Below are positions 7,350 to 15,192 of a stretch of DNA of 64,000 bases, one piece after another (position 1 is the first letter of the stretch; the number at the start of each line of letters is the position of its first letter). The DNA lies in NCBI GenBank assembly GCA_947507965.1, contig CANNQU010000003.1, positions 31,329 through 95,328 of the forward strand, given 5' to 3'. A program made the translations under genes and the position numbers. The notes beneath the pieces are model-generated. The model did not search any database. It saw only the letters and a list, made by a program, of their open reading frames with translations, and was not told the DNA's origin. This DNA comes from Bacteroidota bacterium (lineage in GTDB: Bacteria > Bacteroidota > Bacteroidia > UKL13-3).

Positions 7350-9047
7350 TTACTTAATACTAAGTTTCTCGGTAGCACGGGTATTGTTACCCATAATGTC
7401 AACGATATAAATCCCGGTTGGCAAGTCGCCTTTCGTGATGGTTAATTTACCTGTAATATCCGTGTAAGAACGTACCAGTTTACCAGTAACGTCGATGATA
7501 TTTACGGAGTACGAACCAGTACCTAATTCAATAGAGGTGGTGTTGGTCATTGGATTTGGAAACATACGGAAACTTTCATTTCTGCCATTATAGCTAATAG
7601 CTGAGATGCCTTTCGTGCATTTACCAAATACATAATAAATGGTTGATGCTCCTGCAGGACGAGCATAAACGCGTTGGTAACCGATACCTGAAGGTGATAA
7701 ACAAGTTCTTCCCGCAGCAGCAGTATCATACACTTCGTCGGCAGCGTCATTAGCAAAATTGTAGTAGATGGTTCCAGGGCAAATAGAGTCGATAGAAACT
7801 TGATATGCTTTACCACCGGTATTCGGTACTGCTGCCATTTCTATTTTACCTCCTGTTGCTCCTTTAAGCCATGAATTACTTCCTCTGCCTACCAAGTATA
7901 TTTTAGTTCCTGGAGTAATTGTAGTTCCTGCGAAATCAACTTTAAACGTAACTTTCGAAGATGCCGGCGGAGCTGTACATGTGGTATTTTTACCAAAGCA
8001 ATTCACAGGCAAGGTAGAAGTAGCTACAATATTTAAGGCACGATTACCACTTGAAATCCATCCGATTTGTTCCCAACTTACCACACCTTTACTCCAAACG
8101 CGATATTTGTAATCGATAGATGTACCGCTATCAAATGCATTTATGGTTAGGCTATAAACGCTGGTAGCACCAACTTTTGCCATTTTTTGTCCTGGATTAC
8201 CCCAGTTGCCTAACAAAGCGTGTCCACCGGTTACATCTACTGAGTCAATGGTTCCACAAGCAATTTCTTCTGCAATATCGGTGTTAAAGGTTACATTGTA
8301 TTTTGGAAGGTTTAATACACAATTTGCACATTCGCTGAAACATATTGGAGTTAAAACGAGAGCTGAAGTAGTTACGGCTAATACACGGTTACCACCAGAA
8401 GGTGCGCAGCTTCCCGGTACACTTTCCCAACCACCTGTGCCATTTTTGAATTTGTATTCGTAGTTGCCTGCTGAAAGCCACATTTGACCTTCATAAACTT
8501 TACCGCTTGCATCTAAATTTAGCAATTGCGATTTATCACTCCAGCCATTGAAAGCACCGGCTGCCAAAACTCCTGCAGGATCAATGCTGGCTGCTTTTGC
8601 CATATTTACACGTACACGAACATATTGTTTGTTGTATCCGAATGACGAGAAAGCTGCTGAAGACAGACCTTGCCAAGAAACTAAAATAGTATCTTTCGAT
8701 TTAGTGGTATCCACGGTAAACCAACGATTTCCGTTTCCTCCGCCTACCTGAGCGTCTGTTGGAACATTTTCTGCATTTCCGGCAGCTGAATTCCAGTCGG
8801 TGCCATTAATGAATTTGTACTCCACTTTCCCCGGGGTGGTGGTGGTGAATGAATAATAGTAAACTTGTGTTGTAGGGATATTTGCTAATGCTGTTGTTGA
8901 TGGGCTCCACGACTGGAAACTACCGGCAATATGCATTCCATTGGCATGAACAGTTTGTCCGGTCATATCAACTGCAAATAAAATTGTTGTGGCATTTGCA
9001 AGGTTTAGAAATGCAATAGCACTTAATAAAAGTAAAAAACGTTTCAT
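7350..9047 (-). CDS. T9SS-sorted multidomain starch-binding-like protein
   Basis: The 565-residue protein has a signal peptide (about 1-19) and then roughly four Ig-like domains of about 100 residues (about 20-125, 138-235, 248-355, 362-470). Each has the glycogen/starch-binding (CBM20/CBM48-like) pattern of a first strand (VTFKVDF, VRVNMA), a Gly-x-(F/W) turn (AGSFQSWS, AGAFNGWS, LGNWGNPG) and a YEYKF(K/I)NG-type strand. The last 75 residues form a type A T9SS sorting domain, with MFPNPMTNTTSIEL, VNIIDVTGKLV and the ending GIYIVDI...KLSIK. It should therefore be exported through the Sec and type IX pathways to the cell surface or medium. No catalytic domain is visible. Its position between susCD and the amylase suggests glucan capture outside the cell. 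Confidence 0.8.
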   Translation of the reverse strand: MKRFLLLLSAIAFLNLANATTILFAVDMTGQTVHANGMHIAGSFQSWSPSTTALANIPTTQVYYYSFTTTTPGKVEYKFINGTDWNSAAGNAENVPTDAQVGGGNGNRWFTVDTTKSKDTILVSWQGLSSAAFSSFGYNKQYVRVRVNMAKAASIDPAGVLAAGAFNGWSDKSQLLNLDASGKVYEGQMWLSAGNYEYKFKNGTGGWESVPGSCAPSGGNRVLAVTTSALVLTPICFSECANCVLNLPKYNVTFNTDIAEEIACGTIDSVDVTGGHALLGNWGNPGQKMAKVGATSVYSLTINAFDSGTSIDYKYRVWSKGVVSWEQIGWISSGNRALNIVATSTLPVNCFGKNTTCTAPPASSKVTFKVDFAGTTITPGTKIYLVGRGSNSWLKGATGGKIEMAAVPNTGGKAYQVSIDSICPGTIYYNFANDAADEVYDTAAAGRTCLSPSGIGYQRVYARPAGASTIYYVFGKCTKGISAISYNGRNESFRMFPNPMTNTTSIELGTGSYSVNIIDVTGKLVRSYTDITGKLTITKGDLPTGIYIVDIMGNNTRATEKLSIK

Positions 9048-9090
9048 ATAGATTGAAAATTAAAAATTTAAGTGGTAAATATACAAATAA

Positions 9091-9951
9091 TTATTTGCAT
9101 TCAAAATATTTCGGATCATTATTTCCTACACTTCTATCAATTCCGCCATTATAGTTTTGGCGTCGAACGATAAATTGGGCCGAAACAATGGTTTTCCCAG
9201 AGGGCACTCCAAAGAACTCTCGAGGAATCATGGTAAGCTTAAACTGCCCTGAAAATTGTCCTTCCGTAATTTTTGTCATCTTTAAACCCGGCACGGTTCC
9301 AACATCAAAAAAGCCTGCTTTTTCTAAAAAAGTAGTATCACTGAGGGTTATTTTAGCATATAGATAACAGTCGTTGGCATCAAGATTTCGCATGGCTACG
9401 TTACGTTCTACCGGGTTATTATACATTACGGTTACAATTTCATCGGTAAAGGCGCACTTGGGTAGAGTATAAATCGTATCCCTTTCAATAGGTGCTAATA
9501 CTTTAATATTTAAGTCTTCGGTTTTTAGGTCGGGGGCACCATATCCGCCACCATCTTTAGGTTTTACCAAGAAGGAGATTCCTTTGGCGTAAACATCGCC
9601 TTGCGAAACACCATAAAAATCGGTAGGAATCATCTCGTAATAGTAAACCTTGGGTCCTTTCGTAGGGTCGGCGGTTAATTTTAAATTGTCGTTCGAGTTT
9701 TTCCAGGGCTGTGTGCCGGTACCATTCACATTGGCGTCGTTGGCCGGCAGCTCCCGTGGATTCCAAGTCCACATATAAAATGGACCGGTGAGACCGGCCA
9801 ACGATGGATTGGTTACTTTCGATAAATCGACATAGATTCGGCAAACCGATCGAACATCGGTGGTTGGCCCAGGTTCAATCCAAGCAGCTTGGGCATTGGT
9901 ATTAATAATTGCAATGATGCAAAGTGAAATAAACAGAATAAACTTTTTCAT
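9091..9951 (-). CDS. Secreted protein of the starch locus, internally repeated
   Basis: No named family recognised. The 286-residue protein has a signal peptide ending at TNAQA, with no lipobox Cys. It consists of two related beta-rich halves: the first carries YYEMIPTDFYGVSQGD...ISFLVKPKDGGGYG and the second FKLTMIPREFFGVPSGK...AQFIVRRQNYNGG, each preceded by a hydrophobic strand region. It sits third after susD, where SusE/SusF-type glycan-binding proteins usually lie, so surface or periplasmic glycan binding is a reasonable inference. The lack of a lipid anchor sets it apart from classical SusE/F. It ends 43 bases before the T9SS starch-binding gene on the same strand. Confidence 0.7.
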   Translation of the reverse strand: MKKFILFISLCIIAIINTNAQAAWIEPGPTTDVRSVCRIYVDLSKVTNPSLAGLTGPFYMWTWNPRELPANDANVNGTGTQPWKNSNDNLKLTADPTKGPKVYYYEMIPTDFYGVSQGDVYAKGISFLVKPKDGGGYGAPDLKTEDLNIKVLAPIERDTIYTLPKCAFTDEIVTVMYNNPVERNVAMRNLDANDCYLYAKITLSDTTFLEKAGFFDVGTVPGLKMTKITEGQFSGQFKLTMIPREFFGVPSGKTIVSAQFIVRRQNYNGGIDRSVGNNDPKYFECK

Positions 9952-9977
9952 CTTCTTAACTTTCTAAATTTTAATAA

Positions 9978-10472
9978 TTACAATCGTACAAACTCCCATA
10001 TATAAGAGTAGGCTATATTTTTAACTCCCTTTTTGAAATAATAGAATGACTTTTTCAATTTCAAGCTAGCATCCGTAGGTCTGATGGTGCTTCCTAAAAG
10101 GAAGGTGTCTTTTACATTATTGGAATAATTGATTCGAATAGAAGTAGGATAACTATTATTATCAAAACTCCAGGTTCCACTGCCTGTTCCAAAATAGTTT
10201 TTCACGGTTCCGCTCGTCACGGCCGTAAAGTTAGTTTCTGTAAACGTAATGGTTGGCAGGGTTTTGGTTTTATAGAAATCAGTGATGTCCAGCTTATCAG
10301 GAGAGGTAGCTGCCTCATCAATAACATAAGCATGACTCAAAATCCAAGTTGCCTGAAGCCCTTGCATTTTGCTGGGTTCATTGCCAATATCGTTGAACTT
10401 CTTTGGACGGCACGAAAATGTACTAATGGATAATAGTAAAAAGAAGACAGAAAATTTTAAGATACGTTTCAT
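9978..10472 (-). CDS. Lipoprotein, DUF5004-like
   Basis: The 164-residue protein has a signal peptide and lipobox (SISTFSCRPKK). The mature domain has QGLQATWILSHAYVIDE, then TITFTETNFTAVTSG, a GSGTWSFDNNSYPTSI strand, and RPTDASLKLKKSF...YIWEFVRL at the end. This order (a W-containing first strand, a central GxWxFD block, late LKLK and W-E-F strands) recalls DUF5004/lipocalin-like lipoproteins encoded next to susCD genes; the family name is by resemblance only. It is 12 bases after susD. The likely site is the outer membrane, with a role as an accessory glycan-binding or structural subunit of the uptake complex. Confidence 0.65.
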   Translation of the reverse strand: MKRILKFSVFFLLLSISTFSCRPKKFNDIGNEPSKMQGLQATWILSHAYVIDEAATSPDKLDITDFYKTKTLPTITFTETNFTAVTSGTVKNYFGTGSGTWSFDNNSYPTSIRINYSNNVKDTFLLGSTIRPTDASLKLKKSFYYFKKGVKNIAYSYIWEFVRL

Positions 10473-10484
10473 GATATTTTTTAA

Positions 10485-11870
10485 TTAATTGCAACCCCCT
10501 TCAGGGTTCATTTGAAATCCTTTAATAGTACTTTCTGATGCAGGAAATTGTAAGGTTAATCCGTTACAGTTCCACGGGGCGTTTCGAATACGAACATTAA
10601 GTTCACCTTTTGCACCCATGCGTTTGAGCTGTTGTACACGATCGCCTTCCATTGACATCTCTAGGCGTCGTTCCATGCGAGCCGCCACTTTTATTGTTTC
10701 GGCGCCACTGCCGAAGGATATGTTTTGTGAGATTCCACCAAAAGCTCTAGATAGAATTGAATTAACGTCGGTGATAGCAACCGATAGGTTAGTGTTTGTT
10801 TCTGCTAATGCTTCGGCTCGCATAAGTAACATATCGGTTAGGTAAAGAACAGGGATGTTAAAGTAATTCGAATCAAATTTTAAAGAACGAAACCCCCCTA
10901 CGCAAGGTGCATAGTAAACGCTTCGCTTGTCCCCTGTTCTTGATGTGGCTTCGGCATACAGGTTGGCAGAAACGCCAATCTGAGGTTGATTTGAACCGAC
11001 ATCATGGTAGTTTCCACGGATATCACCCGATTTTTGATCATTGTTTGCCGACTTAATATAGAAGATCATTTCTTTTTTGGCACCTACCGAGTTGTCGTAA
11101 ATATTGACACTATCGGCGAGCCCAAATTTACCTGAGTTTACAATGTCATTCACTTGTGTAATTACCCCGGCAAAATTATTCATCTGGAAATATACTTTAG
11201 CCAATAAGGCTTTGGCTGCGTATTTCGTTGCATTGGTATTATTCAAATTGATTTCAGCTAAATCAGGAATAGCTTCTGTTAAATCTTTGATTATGAAATC
11301 ATAGGATTCTTTACAGGTACTTCTCTTGGTTACTTCGGGAAGTGAATTTTTGCGTAATGGAACACCTAAATGCGAATTGTCGGTGGTAAAGCCGTAAGGT
11401 TGAGCAAAATATCGAACAGCTGTAAAATGACCCAGTGCTCTCATGAATTTTGCTTCGGCGATCATGCGTGCTTTTTCCGAAGCAGTAAAATCAGGAACAA
11501 TATCAATAAAATCTAAAACCGTATTCGCCTTGTAAATTATTTTATACATATCGCCATAAAAACCACCAATAGAAGTGTTAAAAAAGATGGTTGCTCGATT
11601 ATATACCTCATTATAATCGTTGTTCGATTTGGGTGCAATTACGTTGTCGGATAATAACTCGCCATAATATTGCACCCTTCCGTTAAACAAGTTAGAAATA
11701 TTGTCGTAGCCGGCATTGAGTACTTCTTGTACATCCGATGGTTTTTTCAAAGCATCAGCTTTTCTAACTTGTGTGGGGTCGTTTGGATCGACATCAAACA
11801 TTTTTTTACAGCTAAAGAAAGCCGTAAGCAGTAAAAAAGAGCCTATTAAATATAGTGTGTTACGTTTCAT
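10485..11870 (-). CDS. susD: SusD/RagB family nutrient-binding outer membrane lipoprotein
   Basis: The 461-residue lipoprotein (signal peptide then AFFSCKKMFDVDP) has the SusD hallmarks: an N-terminal helical part with RAxGHFTAVRYFAQPYG, followed by LGVPLR, TPR-like helices (AKALLAKVYFQMNNFAGVI), and a C-terminal part with PVLYLTDMLLMRAEALAE and VAARMERRLEMSMEGDR. It caps the SusC pore and binds oligosaccharide at the cell surface. The gene lies 14 bases after susC on the same strand, the normal pairing. The length is slightly under the usual 500-550. Starch or maltodextrin as ligand is inferred from the amylase and the starch-binding-like domains downstream. Confidence 0.92.
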   Translation of the reverse strand: MKRNTLYLIGSFLLLTAFFSCKKMFDVDPNDPTQVRKADALKKPSDVQEVLNAGYDNISNLFNGRVQYYGELLSDNVIAPKSNNDYNEVYNRATIFFNTSIGGFYGDMYKIIYKANTVLDFIDIVPDFTASEKARMIAEAKFMRALGHFTAVRYFAQPYGFTTDNSHLGVPLRKNSLPEVTKRSTCKESYDFIIKDLTEAIPDLAEINLNNTNATKYAAKALLAKVYFQMNNFAGVITQVNDIVNSGKFGLADSVNIYDNSVGAKKEMIFYIKSANNDQKSGDIRGNYHDVGSNQPQIGVSANLYAEATSRTGDKRSVYYAPCVGGFRSLKFDSNYFNIPVLYLTDMLLMRAEALAETNTNLSVAITDVNSILSRAFGGISQNISFGSGAETIKVAARMERRLEMSMEGDRVQQLKRMGAKGELNVRIRNAPWNCNGLTLQFPASESTIKGFQMNPEGGCN

Positions 11871-11884
11871 GTGGTAATAATTAA

Positions 11885-14800
11885 TTAGAAGCCAATTACA
11901 ATGGAAATACTATTGGTTCGCTCTTGTGGGGGGGTTAAATAAGTAATATTTGGGCTGGTGTTTCGGTCGGTGGCATTTTCAAAATCGCGCACTACTTCCG
12001 GGTCAAGACCTCTAAATTTGGTGAACAAGAATACATTAGTTGATACGAATCCAATTCTTGCTGACGCCAGTTTTGCTTTCTTCAATTGTTTTTCAGTTAA
12101 CGAATAGTATAAACTCAAACTACGTAAACGCATATAAGAGGCATCTTTTAGCCATAGGTCGGTATTTATCCAAGGCGTTGCCGAACCATAAGTTGCTTTA
12201 TCTTGTGTAAGAATAGGATAGGCGGCATTATCGCCGGGTTTTTGCCAACGGTCGAACTGGTCTTGCGTATGATTCCAATTATCGGAGTCGTAGGTTCCAA
12301 GTTGACGCTTAGAGGAAGAGTCATAAATTTTACCACCAATACTATAAACAAAATTGACATCCAACTCCCAGTGGTTGTAAATTAAGGTGTTGCTCCACCC
12401 TCCATATGCTTTCGGGTAAATATTGCCTACTGGAACTCTATTGGCAGGGTCCCATTTATAGGTTTCATTTCCCTGCTTATCAAAATAAATGGGTTTGCCA
12501 TTGGTTGGGTCAATTCTTGAAAATCGAACCAGGTAATTGGTACCCACTGGTTGTCCTTCCACTATTCGCGTATCATTGGTTCCCCCACTCACCGCTTCCT
12601 CTGTATAAGATCCAATATCCAAAACTTTATTATAATTGCGAGCGATATTAAAGTCGATGGTGAACCTTAATTTGTTGCCATCAACAACGCGAAGCTTCGT
12701 GGCAAATTCGATACCTTGATTGTTTATTTTCCCTACGTTGGCTGCATAGTTTCCCGATTGGAAACCATAATAATTAGGAACACTCACGCTTAAGATTACA
12801 TCTTTCGTGTTTTTGTTGTAATATTCCAATACCCCGGTAATGCGCTCAGAAAAGAGCGAAAAATCGAAGCCAATATCAAAGGTGGTCGTCGTCTCCCAAT
12901 GGAAATCAGGATTCTCATATATTTCAACATAACGAGAAGGAACTCCATTATAAACGTTAGGGTTTACTTTGTACCGACCCCACCATGGATACGACCCTCC
13001 AAAATTTGAGTTCCCCGACTTTCCAAAACTAGCACGAGCTTTTAAGAAGGTAAGTGTTTTGTTTTCTTTTAAAAATTTCTCATCGCTTATAATCCAACCT
13101 GCACCAATGGCAGGGAAGAAACCCCAACGGTAGTTTTCTCCGAACGTAGAGGAGTAATCGGCACGCCCATTGAGAGAAATAAAATATTTGTCTTTTAATG
13201 AGTAATTCACTCGTCCAAAATAACTATCAAATACCGAAATGCTTTTACTTAAAACGTTGGTTCCTATTTTTAAGTTAGAGTCGACTGGTGTGGTATTGTA
13301 TAGTGGGCCTAAAATATTATTATATTCTAAATATTTGAAAGCCGATTTTGTTCTCTGGTATTCACTTCCTAATAAATAAGAAAGCTTTTGATCACTTTTC
13401 AATGTTTGCGAATAGGAGGCCGTAGCTATAATATTATAGTTGTTTGTGTAGGTAGCACCGCGTTTTGCAATGCCTTTAGTTTGTTTCACCAAGGCCGTAT
13501 CTTCATACACATCATCGGTATTATCTAAATAGTCATAGTTGCCATTAAGATGGAAGATCAAATTCTTGATCGGTGTTATATCTAAAACTAAACCCTGTAA
13601 TGTTCGCTGTTGTTGTGTTCTCTGCGTTTTATTCTCTCTCATAAATACGGGGTTGTTATTGGGGCCAGCTCCCGTAAACCATCCACCATCGCTATTTTTT
13701 ATTGGATATATGGGAAGTGCCGTGCTCATGGCCGCTCCCATTCCTCCTCCCCAGCCCCCATCTACGCGTTTGTTTATTCCATTAACATAAGAACCTAAAT
13801 ATGAAAGCTTTACATTTTTGGTCAGTTGATAATCTAAGTTGGCTCTGAGTGTCGATCGTAAATAAGCATCACCGATAATATAGGTAGAATTATTATCATG
13901 GGTAGTATTCACATAGAGGTTTAATTTTTTATTGGCGTATGAGGTTCCTAAGCTATAGGTTTGTTTAAACCCGATATGGGTAGTTTCTTTAACCCAATCG
14001 GTATTCGTAGCCTGTGCCTGATCCCAAGATAAGCCTGCTGGCAATATGGGGTGTCCAACGCCTCCATCATTTTCAAAAGCCTCCTGCAACATTTGCAAGT
14101 ACTCTTTATTGTTCATCATTTTTGGGCGCGAGGCCATAGTAGAAATCCCTTCACGAATCGAAAGATCAAATCGCAAGCCTTTCTTTTTAGCTCTTTTTGT
14201 GGTAATAATGATTACACCGTTTGAACCACGGGAACCATAAATAGCTGTTGCTGCGGCATCTTTAAGTATTTCGATGGATTCAATGTCATCGGGGTTTAGA
14301 GTTGCTAATGGGTTATTGTTTTTGCCACCGCCGTTTCCTTTATCGGTTGCATTTTGCATGAAATAATCCTGAGAAATAGGAATGCCATCCACCACATAAA
14401 GTGGGTCGCTACCGGCACTTACCGAAGCGATACCTCTGATTTTTACTACTGCGGCCGCCCCAGCTAGTCCGCTTCCTATGGATACCTGCACGCCTGCTGC
14501 TTTTCCTTGTAATGCGGCCTCTACACTTGGCAAAGGAATGGCGGTTAGTTCTTTGCTTCCAATTTTTGCCACTGCACCGGTTACCTCCCTTCGCACCTGT
14601 GTGCCGTAACCTACCACGACCACCTCGTTGAGGTTTTTGTTGTCGGTTTGCATCTCGAATTTTATGGTCTTAATTTCCCCTGCAGCAAGCTTTACGGCCT
14701 GTTTATTCGTTTGATACCCTAAATAGGTGGCTACCATCACATAGTTACCGGCGGCTAAACTTTTAAATTCGAAATTCCCATCCGCGTCCGTATTTTGGGC

Positions 14801-14962
14801 GGTGGTTGTTCCGTCGATTCGAACAATAGCAAAAGCCATGGGTTCGCTCTTCTCGTCGAGCATTTTTCCTTTTATGGAGGCGGTATTCTGTGCTTTTAAT
14901 TGCGCTGAAAAAAACAGCAAACAAAACAATACAAAGAAGCGGTGAAGTATTTTTGAATTCAT
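11885..14962 (-). CDS. susC: SusC/RagA family TonB-linked outer membrane transporter
   Basis: The 1025-residue protein has a signal peptide (1-24), a carboxypeptidase-regulatory-like domain (about 27-105, SIKGKMLDEKSEPM...GYQTNKQ), a TonB-interaction and linker stretch (NEVVVVGYGTQVRREVTGAV), and a plug domain with the SusC signature PLYVVDGIPI. A 22-strand-type barrel follows and ends in NSISIVIGF. It imports oligosaccharides across the outer membrane using TonB energy and works with SusD encoded just downstream. The length is usual for the family. It leads the minus-strand glucan locus. No sigma/anti-sigma or hybrid two-component regulator lies beside it, so its control is not visible here. 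A run of seven G sits near the C-terminal codons. Confidence 0.93.
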   Translation of the reverse strand: MNSKILHRFFVLFCLLFFSAQLKAQNTASIKGKMLDEKSEPMAFAIVRIDGTTTAQNTDADGNFEFKSLAAGNYVMVATYLGYQTNKQAVKLAAGEIKTIKFEMQTDNKNLNEVVVVGYGTQVRREVTGAVAKIGSKELTAIPLPSVEAALQGKAAGVQVSIGSGLAGAAAVVKIRGIASVSAGSDPLYVVDGIPISQDYFMQNATDKGNGGGKNNNPLATLNPDDIESIEILKDAAATAIYGSRGSNGVIIITTKRAKKKGLRFDLSIREGISTMASRPKMMNNKEYLQMLQEAFENDGGVGHPILPAGLSWDQAQATNTDWVKETTHIGFKQTYSLGTSYANKKLNLYVNTTHDNNSTYIIGDAYLRSTLRANLDYQLTKNVKLSYLGSYVNGINKRVDGGWGGGMGAAMSTALPIYPIKNSDGGWFTGAGPNNNPVFMRENKTQRTQQQRTLQGLVLDITPIKNLIFHLNGNYDYLDNTDDVYEDTALVKQTKGIAKRGATYTNNYNIIATASYSQTLKSDQKLSYLLGSEYQRTKSAFKYLEYNNILGPLYNTTPVDSNLKIGTNVLSKSISVFDSYFGRVNYSLKDKYFISLNGRADYSSTFGENYRWGFFPAIGAGWIISDEKFLKENKTLTFLKARASFGKSGNSNFGGSYPWWGRYKVNPNVYNGVPSRYVEIYENPDFHWETTTTFDIGFDFSLFSERITGVLEYYNKNTKDVILSVSVPNYYGFQSGNYAANVGKINNQGIEFATKLRVVDGNKLRFTIDFNIARNYNKVLDIGSYTEEAVSGGTNDTRIVEGQPVGTNYLVRFSRIDPTNGKPIYFDKQGNETYKWDPANRVPVGNIYPKAYGGWSNTLIYNHWELDVNFVYSIGGKIYDSSSKRQLGTYDSDNWNHTQDQFDRWQKPGDNAAYPILTQDKATYGSATPWINTDLWLKDASYMRLRSLSLYYSLTEKQLKKAKLASARIGFVSTNVFLFTKFRGLDPEVVRDFENATDRNTSPNITYLTPPQERTNSISIVIGF

Positions 14963-15192
14963 GTAAATATGATTCTATAAAATTGGTTATTACGACGTAA
15001 GGCACACAAAGTGAAGCTACAATTGTACATGTATTTTGCTTAAACTCCAAATTAAGTTTAGACTATTTTTTGATTTAAGTAAAATTTGTTCTTCGTTACC
15101 GAATATCCTGTGCCCCAAGGAGAATATTTTTTACCTCGTTTTTATTCAGAAAAATATCGTTTTTTTGAAACTCCAAAAAAAATCCAGGTATT

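Noticed and set aside
14963-15060. TACAATTG as a susC promoter
   Set aside because: It has one mismatch to TAnnTTTG and lies 57 bases from the start without a -33; possible but not supported well enough to list.
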